Under the pieces are notes generated by a model. It saw nothing but the letters and a program-made list of their open reading frames with translations, had not been told where the DNA came from and did not search any database. Source: Bacillota bacterium (GTDB lineage Bacteria; Bacillota; Clostridia; Acetivibrionales; DTU013). From it: a stretch of 17,376 nt of DNA. This document shows, piece by piece, positions 6,850-14,201 of the stretch (the stretch's first letter is position 1; every line of letters begins with the position of its first letter). Both the position numbers and the translations under genes were made by a program. The stretch is taken from NCBI GenBank assembly GCA_023399355.1, contig JAEWQC010000268.1, positions 1 through 17,376 of the forward strand. Direction: 5' to 3'.

Positions 6850-8472
6850 ATGGAAGTAATCGAAGTTAATATTAACGATCTCATCGATATCCCTGAATTC
6901 AGAAACTTTTACACTCCTCAACCGATCGACGAACTGGTACAGAGTTACCAGATCGATGGGCAGAAAGTACCCATCCACATCACCAATAAAAATGAAATCA
7001 TCAACGGGTATCGTATGGTCGATGCCATCAGGAATTCAGGTAACACCCAGGTTAAAGCCATAATTCTTGAAGGTGAACCCACTCTCCAGGATAGAATCCT
7101 TCATAACCAATACAGGGTGAAAACCACAATGGATATAATCGGGGAGATAAAGGAAGTCTTCAAAAGATTCCCCAAACGTCAAGGACAAAGAAGCTCCGAC
7201 GGGGAGAGGTACAATCGTGATGAAGTGATATCCAAGAGTCTGAATAACCGTTGGAGTGGTGATGTAACATTGAACAAACTCGAATATGTTCTGAACAATG
7301 ACCTTAAGGATAATGTCCTCTCAAAAGGTATCATCGAAAAGAATTGGAAGGTGGATACCTGTTATGACTTTCTTGTCAACAAAATGTCTATCGACCAAGA
7401 AAGGAACTACGGTTTCACTGGACAACTCACTGATGGAACCTTTTCAGTTGCCGAGGTGAATAAATTTATTGACCAAAGACAACAACTCGATGACAAGTTC
7501 GAACCCACATTTGTAATACCCAATAAGGCGAATTTTTACAACATGGATTGCGTGGAACTAGCCCAGATGGACGAGTTTAAAAAAATGATTGACCTCATTT
7601 TAACCTCAATTCCATACTGGGACCTGCGGAAATACAAACTTGGTGATATCCGTCAACTGGGACAGGAAGAAACCAAAGAAGAATTTGCAATAAACATTGC
7701 AAAGATTTTCGGGAAATTGTGTCCAACCCTCACGGATACATCCAATGTGTTCATCAATATCGGTGAAACCTATAAGGATGGTGTCGCACAGGGAATACCC
7801 TTCCTTATAAAGGAATACATTGAAAAACACACCACCCTCATCTACAAAGACACTCTTATCTGGTCGAAGAAGAACCCCCGTCCTCAGGGTGAGGATGTAA
7901 AACGCCCCGTGAACGCCATTGAATATCTACTTTGGTTTGTAGTAGACCCCAAATTGTCAAAATACAATCTGTTAACCTTCCCAGTAGAAGGTAAGGTTTC
8001 AAAAGTAACCAATGGAGCGAAGGACGTATCCAATAATGGTACAGTATCCAAAAAGAACAAATCCATTTCCAAGAACTACGGTAAGATCACTTCCCATCTA
8101 TATGAACAGGTGGTTGAAAACATCATTGTAACCTCCATCGGGAAAAACCACGAAATTTTTAAAATCAGTGAACTGGGCCATCCGGCTAGTATGAGTCCTA
8201 TGTTACCAGTAACGATGATTTTGATGTCCACCGATGAAGGTAACTTGGTGTGCGACCCGTTCGGAGGGAGCAATGTCGTTGGAAAAATTTCACTTGAACT
8301 CAATAGAAGATATGTTGGGGCAGAATTATCAAAGGAATACTATGATATCGGTTGCCAGATGCTCATCGAAGGGGATAAGGATTTCGACAGGGATGGTCTG
8401 GATACCGTCAATCAAATGGTATATCCCGAATCATACCAATCAAACGTGCAACCTAATAGAAGTGCAGCCTAA
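6850..8472 (+). CDS. ParB-like domain fused to a beta-class DNA methyltransferase
   Basis: A 540-aa fusion. The N-terminus (about residues 1-95) is a ParB/sulfiredoxin-like domain: VNINDLIDIPEFR, a conserved INGYRMVDAI segment (51-60) in place of the usual GHRR box, then a helical linker. The C-terminal half is an S-adenosylmethionine-dependent DNA methylase of circularly permuted (beta) order: catalytic motif IV comes first as LTSIPYWDLRKY (251-262), with downstream FINIGETY, and the AdoMet motif I comes last as CDPFGGSNVVGK (468-479). Motif IV is normally SPPYW; here the first proline is isoleucine. ATG 6850 is preferred over an in-frame TTG at 6802 because the duplicated gene remnant starts at the equivalent ATG. 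First gene of a cassette with an AAA+ ATPase and an HTH protein. It probably methylates specific DNA sites; ParB-methylase fusions are known in phages and plasmids. Confidence 0.85.
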   Translation: MEVIEVNINDLIDIPEFRNFYTPQPIDELVQSYQIDGQKVPIHITNKNEIINGYRMVDAIRNSGNTQVKAIILEGEPTLQDRILHNQYRVKTTMDIIGEIKEVFKRFPKRQGQRSSDGERYNRDEVISKSLNNRWSGDVTLNKLEYVLNNDLKDNVLSKGIIEKNWKVDTCYDFLVNKMSIDQERNYGFTGQLTDGTFSVAEVNKFIDQRQQLDDKFEPTFVIPNKANFYNMDCVELAQMDEFKKMIDLILTSIPYWDLRKYKLGDIRQLGQEETKEEFAINIAKIFGKLCPTLTDTSNVFINIGETYKDGVAQGIPFLIKEYIEKHTTLIYKDTLIWSKKNPRPQGEDVKRPVNAIEYLLWFVVDPKLSKYNLLTFPVEGKVSKVTNGAKDVSNNGTVSKKNKSISKNYGKITSHLYEQVVENIIVTSIGKNHEIFKISELGHPASMSPMLPVTMILMSTDEGNLVCDPFGGSNVVGKISLELNRRYVGAELSKEYYDIGCQMLIEGDKDFDRDGLDTVNQMVYPESYQSNVQPNRSAA

Positions 8473-8507
8473 TAGTCAATAAGTAACTAATATAAATACA
8501 TCCATTT

Positions 8508-9392
8508 ATGGAAACAATGGAAATGACCACAACACAATTCGGGTTAACCCAAATGGAAGCCCTCGAGAAAGGAAGGTTAAATCGTGAAAGATTACTTCAA
8601 TTGGTAAACAACATCACCGAGAAAAAGAGTGGGGACAAATACCCTCACACCTATTTTTTCTCACCTCCGGGACTGGGGAAGACTTATACAGTAAAGAAAC
8701 AACTGGAATCTTCGGGACTCAGTTATGTTCAGGTTTCGGGGAATGTATCCATGTTCGCCTTCGGGATACAACTGGCGGTTATCAATTATTTAAACCCAAT
8801 GATGGAATCCGTTATAGTTTATGTGGATGACTGTGATGAGATATTCAAGACGGAGGCCAACTGTAATACGATGAAGAATGTTTTGGATGACAACAAGGCC
8901 TTCACCTATGAAAAGTCTCTCGCCAGTCAGTGGAACAACCTGTCGGCTATACAACAACAAGCCATCACCTTTTTTCAGGGGGAAGGTAAGATGGGGTTCT
9001 CGGTTCCTACCTATAATATGGTGTTTGTATTCACAAGCAACTTTAAACTCCCTGTGGACGATGATGTAAGATTAGCCCGTGAGAAAAGTCTGGCAAAGTC
9101 GGTACTCCTGGCCCACAAGAACGCTATTCGTTCTCGTTGCCGTGTGGCCGACTTTGACCTGTCATTTCAGGAACACTGGGGTTGGATAGCCGATGTGGTA
9201 TTACACACCGATTGTTTAGATGGTTACGATGTCAATTCACTTGAGAAACAGACCATTTTAGACTTTTTGTGGAACAATTGGGATAGATTGACAGAACGGT
9301 CCATAAGACTGATTGAAAAGATGGTGGTCACCATGAGAGAGAATCCCACAACATATAAGGTGGTATGGGAAATAGACTATTTCAAAAACTAA
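8508..9392 (+). CDS. AAA+ family ATPase
   Basis: A 294-aa P-loop ATPase. Walker A is SPPGLGKTYT (about residues 52-61), Walker B is VIVYVDDCDE (102-111) and the sensor-1 strand is VFVFTSN (172-178), followed by an arginine-rich segment (RSRCRVADF, 209-217) that could supply the arginine finger. The C-terminal helical part (about 230-294) fits an AAA+ lid. No other domain is present, which resembles the compact AAA+ proteins of phages and mobile elements. It lies 35 bases after the ParB-methyltransferase and 4 bases before the HTH gene and shares their higher GC, so the three look like one operon. It may remodel a DNA-bound complex formed by the upstream protein; its substrate is unknown. Start choice among nearby ATGs (8508, 8517, 8523) is uncertain. 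Confidence 0.85.
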   Translation: METMEMTTTQFGLTQMEALEKGRLNRERLLQLVNNITEKKSGDKYPHTYFFSPPGLGKTYTVKKQLESSGLSYVQVSGNVSMFAFGIQLAVINYLNPMMESVIVYVDDCDEIFKTEANCNTMKNVLDDNKAFTYEKSLASQWNNLSAIQQQAITFFQGEGKMGFSVPTYNMVFVFTSNFKLPVDDDVRLAREKSLAKSVLLAHKNAIRSRCRVADFDLSFQEHWGWIADVVLHTDCLDGYDVNSLEKQTILDFLWNNWDRLTERSIRLIEKMVVTMRENPTTYKVVWEIDYFKN

Positions 9393-9396
9393 TTGT

Positions 9397-9759
9397 ATGG
9401 ACATTCATTTAATACAGGAAGAAGTTTCCAAAGTTCAGGAGTGTTGGTTTGCAAAAAAGACCGACAAACAACTTCAGGCATATCAAGACTTGTCAGAATT
9501 GTACAAAGGAAGAAACAAAGGAATTCAACCCATCGCACTTTCCGCGTACAATTCGCCTTCAAAACGCAGCTGCAAACTTAGTGTCGATCAGGTTCGAGAA
9601 ATCCGGAGGAAATACAATCCTCATGTATACGGGAAACAAAAACTGGCGAGAGAGTATGGGGTTTCAACCTCCGTTATCTACAGAATTCTTAATGGGAAAT
9701 CTTGGAATAAAATGGAAGATGTCATGACCTCCAGTCGAAAAAAACCTTCTAACCGTTGA
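9397..9759 (+). CDS. Small helix-turn-helix DNA-binding protein
   Basis: A 120-aa basic protein, last gene of the ParB-methyltransferase/AAA+ cassette. The N-terminal half (about 1-55) is helical and unrecognised. The C-terminal part (about residues 60-104) has the pattern KLSVDQVREIRRKY... KLAREYGVSTSVIYRILNGKSW, which is the resolvase/HNH-associated HTH seen in many phage homing or regulatory proteins; here no HNH nuclease is attached. It begins 4 bases after the AAA+ stop. It is a candidate for the protein that reads the AAAGTTGGACTTT palindromes, but nothing in the sequence proves that. Confidence 0.75.
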   Translation: MDIHLIQEEVSKVQECWFAKKTDKQLQAYQDLSELYKGRNKGIQPIALSAYNSPSKRSCKLSVDQVREIRRKYNPHVYGKQKLAREYGVSTSVIYRILNGKSWNKMEDVMTSSRKKPSNR

Positions 9760-9928
9760 AGTAGTCTCTCAATTTGAAAAATGATTTCTTAGTAACGGCA
9801 GCATAAGTATATCAAACCTTAAATATTTTCAATCATGATTTCAATACGTTCACCCATGGGATTCTAATGAATCAGTTAAAGTTATTAAGTAATTCAAAAT
9901 TTATCATCAAAGATTAACAAAATATATC

Positions 9929-10918
9929 ATGAAAAACAAAAAGTCAATTAATGGAATTAATGAAATATCTAAAGGTATCATTAGTTCATTTTATCCAAAA
10001 TATAAGATAGGAACATTACAATCAGAGACAGGTGAGATCTTACCATTCAAATCAATAAAAAACAGAATATCTTTTCAAGTAGGAAACCATGTCACATTTA
10101 TAAAAGTACCAGATGGTCGATATGGAATTCAAGCAGCAAATGTAACAAGAGCATATTTGTCTAATGATGGGTTTTGTGTAGTTGACCGTCCTAACAGTCA
10201 TTTACATGATGGGATCGAGTCCCAGCTAGAAATGATTATTAAGTCCATCAATTGTAACGACCGTTCATTTTTTACTCAACAACTTGATTTTAATTATAAT
10301 GTAGGTCTTACTGAATGTGTTAAGACTGACCAAAATTCTGAAATTTTATATGCTGTTCGGAAAGGGCGACAGGGATATTCAAGATTTGTGAAAGGTAGAG
10401 ACCCCGAACCAACAAGTAGTATAACAATAACCTTAAAGAAAACATCGGATTATTATATCATCATAACAGCATTTTTTGGAGAAAAAGGTGAATTGGAACC
10501 CTGGGACAAACAGAACTTTGCCAGTGATGAATCATTCGAATTTTGGAGTAAACACGCTTTAATATTCAAAGATCAAGAAATTATAAAAAGTACAATAACA
10601 CGATCCTATCCGTGGGTAGGAATCTTTAAAACTATCCCGGAAGATAGGTACTTTATTATGGTGAATGATTATATAGAAACAAGTGACAGTATAGAATTTT
10701 TTGGAGCACCATTACCGGAATTCTCAGATTTCATTGATGAGAAAATCGAAATGATTCCAGACTTTTTAGATTGGCTATTCGACAATCAAACTAACGAACA
10801 GATATATGAGATTAGTAAATTGTCTGAAGATCAGTTAAAAGATTATCAAAGATTCACGAACCCTACTTTCATATATTTAGAACCAAATTTATACTTTGGT
10901 GAGCCAAATTTTGACTAA
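9929..10918 (+). CDS. Cold-shock-like N-terminus with RNase-toxin-like middle domain
   Basis: A 329-aa protein in two parts. Residues about 13-72 have an OB/cold-shock-like layout (KGIISSFYPKYKIGTL... ISFQVGNHVTFIKV), weaker than a true cold-shock domain. Residues about 95-230 form a block with strongly patterned residues: EILYAVRKGRQGYSRFVKGR (138-157), a Thr-rich strand (TSSITITLKK), YYIIITAFFGE (175-185), LEPWD (189-193) and EFWSKHA (204-210). I associate this pattern with small uncharacterised proteins that look like BECR-type (barnase/EndoU/RelE) RNase domains, with Lys/Arg, Ser/Thr and His as possible catalytic residues; this is a tentative fold assignment. It stands alone between non-coding stretches, and no antitoxin-like neighbour is obvious. 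Confidence 0.7.
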   Translation: MKNKKSINGINEISKGIISSFYPKYKIGTLQSETGEILPFKSIKNRISFQVGNHVTFIKVPDGRYGIQAANVTRAYLSNDGFCVVDRPNSHLHDGIESQLEMIIKSINCNDRSFFTQQLDFNYNVGLTECVKTDQNSEILYAVRKGRQGYSRFVKGRDPEPTSSITITLKKTSDYYIIITAFFGEKGELEPWDKQNFASDESFEFWSKHALIFKDQEIIKSTITRSYPWVGIFKTIPEDRYFIMVNDYIETSDSIEFFGAPLPEFSDFIDEKIEMIPDFLDWLFDNQTNEQIYEISKLSEDQLKDYQRFTNPTFIYLEPNLYFGEPNFD

Positions 10919-11235
10919 GGAGTGGTGACATCATTCAATTTAATGCCATTATAAATACACCTAAATATTTTGTTTAATCATGGTCGAAAGTTACTTCGAT
11001 AGGTCATTTTGATGGTTATTATGAATTGAAATTGCCGTAAAACCTAAGTAACTTTTTTTTGAGATACGATATTTGAACTCACGATCCAGATCTTTCTTCC
11101 CGGGATCATTAATCGAAACTGTTCCGGCAAATCCTTTCATTAAATAGTCTTAATTTTAACCCACTGGTATTGACCGTTTTAAGTACAGGAGACCATTATT
11201 TTAAAAAATCAACCTAATTTTATTTTGCAAATGCA
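10919..11235. other. Mostly non-coding region upstream of the restriction operon
   Basis: It contains one weak minus-strand reading frame (10991-11140), a TCCCGGGATCATT stretch and AT-rich sequence approaching the restriction gene. CCTAAATATTTTGTTTAATCATGG (10960s) resembles CCTTAAATATTTTCAATCATG near 9820, so the stretch before and after the 329-aa gene may share a short repeat. Confidence 0.4.
10991..11140 (-). CDS. Possible small gene or gene remnant
   Basis: A 49-aa minus-strand frame, MKGFAGTVSINDPGKKDL to ...NNHQNDLSK, hydrophilic and with normal-looking residue use. Its first half is more GC-rich than the flanks. It matches no family I know and has no clear promoter. It could be a real small protein or the end of a decayed gene. 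Confidence 0.3.
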   Translation of the reverse strand: MKGFAGTVSINDPGKKDLDREFKYRISKKSYLGFTAISIHNNHQNDLSK

Positions 11236-11289
11236 ACTTTTACCATAGAAAGTCTTGCATAAGATGATTGTGCTTGCTACTTTTACCAT
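11236..11289 (+). promoter_or_regulatory. Paired direct repeats (ACTTTTACCAT) upstream of the restriction operon
   Basis: ACTTTTACCAT occurs at 11236-11246 and 11279-11289, 43 bases apart, or about four helical turns. Each is preceded by a GCA/GCT and followed within a few bases by GTCT or AAGTCT. The second copy ends 19 bases before the restriction gene ATG. Type II R-M operons are often timed by operators at this position, but no controller gene is seen here. Confidence 0.5.
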
Positions 11290-11308
11290 TGTCTAATTTA
11301 AAAAAACA

Positions 11309-12250
11309 ATGGAAGAACTAGCTATTCAATTTGAACCAATTGAGACAATAATTTCACCTGAAGCAATAGACCGGAGAAATTATTGGATAAATGAAATACA
11401 AAAATTAAGTGGAAATTTTGGGGAAGATACTGATAAGTTGCAAAAGGAGTTAGAGGCAGAGATTGGCGAAAATCCTGAAATACTTATTGACCATCTAAGG
11501 CTCTGTGGAAGTATTCCGGAATCATATGCACATGATTCAACTGAGGAAAAACTTTACTCTAAATATACTGATACACTTTTATCTATAGCGTATAATTTTA
11601 TCGGGTTAAAAAGTGAAGTCTTAACCGAAAGGGCTGATTCAGCTGATGTCGATGTTGAAGCTCCAAATTATAGTTTTGTTGCTGATGCTAAGGCATTCCG
11701 GTTAAGTAGGACTGCAAAGAATCAAAAGGATTTCAAAGTTCAAGCAATGGATGGATGGAAAAAAGGTAAACCATATGCTATGGTAGTTTGTCCTATTTAT
11801 CAACTTCCAAGTACCTCGAGTCAAATTTATGAGCAATCGATAAATAGGAATGTTTTGATTTTTACTTACTCACATATGGCTCTGTTGGTCAGATTCTATA
11901 CAATTGAAGGAAGTCAAAGAACAATAGAATTAATAAAAGCTATCTTTGATTCAATCTCGACCTTGAAACCTTCAAAAGAAGCTGTATTATATTGGAAAAA
12001 AATTAACCAGACAATATTGGGTTATTCACCAAATATTGCAGAGATTTGGCAAACAGAAAAAGTTGCTTCAGCAGAATCTGTTTTAATTGCCAGACAAGAA
12101 GTAATCAGTTACTTGACAAGTCTTAAAGCCAAAATTAACAGTATGTCTCACGAAGAAGCAATCAGGGCACTTTTAATGAATTACAAAATTGAAAGTAAGA
12201 CAAAGACAATAAATTCAGTAGTAGACAATGGAATATTTGAACTCAAGTGA
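11309..12250 (+). CDS. HindIII-family type II restriction endonuclease
   Basis: A 313-aa endonuclease closely resembling HindIII (which cuts A^AGCTT). The match is strongest over residues 123-143, FVADAKAFRLSR followed by TAKNQKDFK, and over the following SQIYEQS region; the N-terminal STEEKLYSK segment also corresponds to HindIII. The PD-(D/E)xK active site can be placed at Asp113 (SADVDV) and Asp126-Ala-Lys128. The length is close to that of HindIII (about 300 aa). The 3' end overlaps the methyltransferase gene by 23 bp in another frame, which couples the two genes. The target is expected to be AAGCTT from family similarity; this is inferred, not shown. Only one AAGCTT was found in the window by eye. 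Confidence 0.92.
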   Translation: MEELAIQFEPIETIISPEAIDRRNYWINEIQKLSGNFGEDTDKLQKELEAEIGENPEILIDHLRLCGSIPESYAHDSTEEKLYSKYTDTLLSIAYNFIGLKSEVLTERADSADVDVEAPNYSFVADAKAFRLSRTAKNQKDFKVQAMDGWKKGKPYAMVVCPIYQLPSTSSQIYEQSINRNVLIFTYSHMALLVRFYTIEGSQRTIELIKAIFDSISTLKPSKEAVLYWKKINQTILGYSPNIAEIWQTEKVASAESVLIARQEVISYLTSLKAKINSMSHEEAIRALLMNYKIESKTKTINSVVDNGIFELK

Positions 12251-13100
12251 ACTGATTAATAAAGTTATACACGGGAATTGCGTAGATGTAATGAAAAATA
12301 TTAAGTCAAATTATATTGATTTAACAGTTACATCTCCCCCTTACGACAATTTAAGGATATACAAAGGATTTGAATTTCCTTTCAAAGAAATAGTACAAGA
12401 GCTTTTCAGAATAACAAAAGATGGAGGCGTAGTAGTTTGGATTGTTTCTGATGCTACTATTGATGGAAGTGAGACTGGAACCAGTTTTAAACAAGCATTG
12501 TATTTCATGGAAATAGGTTTTAATCTTCATGACACCATGATTTTTCAGAAAACTAATCCTATTCCACAAATATACCGGAAAAGGTATACGAATATATTTG
12601 AATACATGTTCATATTTAGTAAGGGTCCTGTAAAGACTCATAATCCGATTTTAATAGATTGTTTGCATGCAGGATTAGAACTTAATGGTACAACCTACAA
12701 GAACTATTCAAAAGGTGAACAAGTGAGAAAGAAGATGGCTAATCCTGTAAAAAAGCAAAAAATTAAAGGGAATATATGGGAATATGTTGTGGGTAAGAGA
12801 TCCGAAGATCAGGCAGCAAAAAATCATCCTGCTCCTTTCCCTTGTGCTTTAGCTAGAGACCATATAAAATCCTGGACAAATAAAGGAGATATCGTTTTGG
12901 ATCCTATGAATGGAAGTGGTACAACTTGCGTTTCAGCTTATGAATTGGGACGAAACTTTATCGGTATTGATATCAGTCAGGAATATTGCGAATTAGCAAG
13001 AAATAGAATTAAACATTTAACAGATAAACCATTCCTTGACTTTGAAGATGAGAGTGTAAATCTTGAAGATTACATTAATAAGCCAACCGATATAGAATAA
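12228..13100 (+). CDS. Beta-class DNA adenine methyltransferase, partner of the HindIII-like nuclease
   Basis: A 290-aa AdoMet-dependent DNA methylase. Motif order is permuted (beta class): catalytic motif IV TSPPYDNLRIY near the N-terminus (35-45), HPAPFP (200-205), then AdoMet-binding motif I LDPMNGSGTTCVSAYELGR (224-242) with the following FIGIDIS acidic strand. The target-recognition region lies between, about residues 110-195. By linkage to the HindIII-like nuclease it should protect AAGCTT, in the HindIII system by N6-adenine methylation. The start lies inside the 3' end of the nuclease gene, so nuclease and methylase are made from one message with the nuclease first. All key motifs are intact, so the pair looks functional. 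Confidence 0.92.
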   Translation: MEYLNSSELINKVIHGNCVDVMKNIKSNYIDLTVTSPPYDNLRIYKGFEFPFKEIVQELFRITKDGGVVVWIVSDATIDGSETGTSFKQALYFMEIGFNLHDTMIFQKTNPIPQIYRKRYTNIFEYMFIFSKGPVKTHNPILIDCLHAGLELNGTTYKNYSKGEQVRKKMANPVKKQKIKGNIWEYVVGKRSEDQAAKNHPAPFPCALARDHIKSWTNKGDIVLDPMNGSGTTCVSAYELGRNFIGIDISQEYCELARNRIKHLTDKPFLDFEDESVNLEDYINKPTDIE

Positions 13101-13162
13101 CCATAAATTTCATTTTATTGTTATTTGAAAAGGAATTTTGAATCCTCTTTTAGTACCCAAGT

Positions 13163-13271
13163 TTGCTTATACTTTTATAAGAAGTATAAGCAGAAATTTT
13201 CCAGAAGATAATCATTACCAACGATTTAGACTATCGGCTTAAATTTCATACATTTTTTGCTTATATTTTTA
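13163..13271. repeat. Direct repeat TTGCTTATAyTTTTA upstream of the tyrosine recombinase
   Basis: TTGCTTATACTTTTA (13163-13177) and TTGCTTATATTTTTA (13257-13271) differ at one of 15 positions and are 94 bases apart. With the inverted arm at 13182-13192 this gives three related arms just before the tyrosine recombinase gene, a plausible set of recombinase or regulator sites. Confidence 0.5.
13164..13192. terminator. Strong hairpin downstream of the R-M operon
   Basis: A perfect 11-bp inverted repeat, TGCTTATACTT (13164-13174) and AAGTATAAGCA (13182-13192), with a 7-base loop, 63 bases after the methyltransferase stop. The following T-run is poor (GAAATTTT), so it is either a weak terminator or a recombinase or protein site. 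Its left arm is repeated at 13257. Confidence 0.5.
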
Positions 13272-13338
13272 CTCAGAAATGCAGCAAAATCAAAGGAAAA
13301 GGCATAGCATTGCCGCCCATTTTTAAAAACCAAAGTAT

Positions 13339-13929
13339 ATGTCGTTACAAGGGCAAAAAACAACAACATCAAGTATGGACTGGGATGATTTCCGGTCTTT
13401 GGTATCCAAACTTGAAAGGGATGGTGAGTATAAGTACTGTTTATTGGTTGCCATTGGTGTTTTCACCGGTCTGCGTATCAGTGACCTTTTAAAACTAAAG
13501 TTTTCCCACTTTGAAGGCACTGAAATTCTCACCATTCAAGAAAAGAAAACAAAGAAAACAAGGAAAATCAAGATTAATCAAGACCTGAAGGAGATTGTAA
13601 CCCGAGTTAGGTCTAAAATGGCTGTCACAGACTCCAACAAATTTATATTCGTTAATCGTTATGGAACTAAACCGATAGACCAGTCCTGGGCTAATGTCAA
13701 TCTTAAGCGTATCTTTAGAAGGTATGGTATAACCATGGAAGGGAATATCAGTACTCACTTGTTCAGAAAGACTCTTGGTAACAGGGTATTGAAGATAAAT
13801 AACTATTCTGGCGAATCTGTAATACTTCTTATGGACTTATTTTCTCATTCATCACCAGCTGTCACACGCCGTTATCTTGGAATAAGGGAGAAAGAAATTC
13901 TTGATGTTTATGATAGTTTAAGATTATAA
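13339..13929 (+). CDS. Short tyrosine recombinase (phage integrase family)
   Basis: A 196-aa protein consisting almost only of a tyrosine-recombinase catalytic domain. Conserved residues can be placed: Arg46 in FTGLRISDLLKL, a basic beta-hairpin lysine near 69-72, His140 and Arg143 in STHLFRKTLG, His170 in LFSHSS and the nucleophile Tyr179 in VTRRYLGI. A full arm-type and core-binding N-terminal domain is missing; only about 12 residues precede the catalytic domain, so this is about half the usual integrase length. Such compact forms are known in Bacteroidota elements. The ATG follows AT-rich repeats. It could act on nearby att-like sequence or invert a promoter; its substrate cannot be read from the gene. 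Confidence 0.88.
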   Translation: MSLQGQKTTTSSMDWDDFRSLVSKLERDGEYKYCLLVAIGVFTGLRISDLLKLKFSHFEGTEILTIQEKKTKKTRKIKINQDLKEIVTRVRSKMAVTDSNKFIFVNRYGTKPIDQSWANVNLKRIFRRYGITMEGNISTHLFRKTLGNRVLKINNYSGESVILLMDLFSHSSPAVTRRYLGIREKEILDVYDSLRL

Positions 13930-13984
13930 AGACCAATATTTATTTTACAATGACGTAGATTGACGCAATAATTTAATATTTTTG

Positions 13985-14065
13985 TAATGCATTCAGAACC
14001 CTTGACTGGGTACCAACCGAGCAGGAACGCCACGGTGGTAAAACGATGCGGATTACTAAGATCAA
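13985..14065. other. GC-richer structured block after the tyrosine recombinase
   Basis: About 80 bases with clearly higher GC than the flanks, starting about 55 bases after the recombinase stop. It folds on paper as CCC/GGG (13999-14001/14008-14010) followed by TACCAACC (14011-14018) pairing with GGTGGTA (14034-14040) with one bulge. It is open in more than one frame on both strands, without a family-like product. It could be an attachment site, a structured RNA or a gene relic. Confidence 0.35.
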
Positions 14066-14201
14066 AAAAGTTCCTTCATTAGCTTTTCTCTTAATTTCCG
14101 CTAAATTTTCTAATGCATTAATGTTTAACCACAAACTATTATAGCAATGACAAGCTATTTTAAGTTTATGGTTTGAATCGACAACGCAGAAAATTTTAGC
14201 A

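Larger units (their letters stand above)
6533..6936 (+). repeat. Diverged tandem duplication of a promoter region and gene 5' end
   Basis: Unit 1 (about 6533-6722) aligns with unit 2 (from 6741). The palindromic sites (6533/6741), a GACCAGA block, the second motif (AAAAATCGGACAGTACAAA at 6582 against AAAAAGTTGGACAATACAAA at 6796), ATCACTTAAA, and the start of the coding sequence (6636/6850) all occur in the same order at offsets of 208-214 bases. Unit 1 ends where the gene fragment runs into the next palindrome. Confidence 0.75.

Noticed and set aside
11050..11110. tRNA-like T-loop (GTTCAAATA) on the minus strand
   Set aside because: The flanking bases do not form a T stem and no acceptor or anticodon arms can be drawn.
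12351..12641. 96-codon minus-strand frame inside the methyltransferase gene
   Set aside because: Antisense shadow of a gene whose sense product has all methylase motifs.
13977..13984. TATTTTTG as a TAnnTTTG promoter after the tyrosine recombinase
   Set aside because: The nearest TTG is only 14 bases upstream, too close for the -33 element, and no clear gene follows.
13990..14040. D-arm-like GCTCGGTTGGTA on the minus strand, suggesting a tRNA fragment
   Set aside because: The neighbouring anticodon and acceptor stems do not pair; kept only as a structured block of unknown nature.
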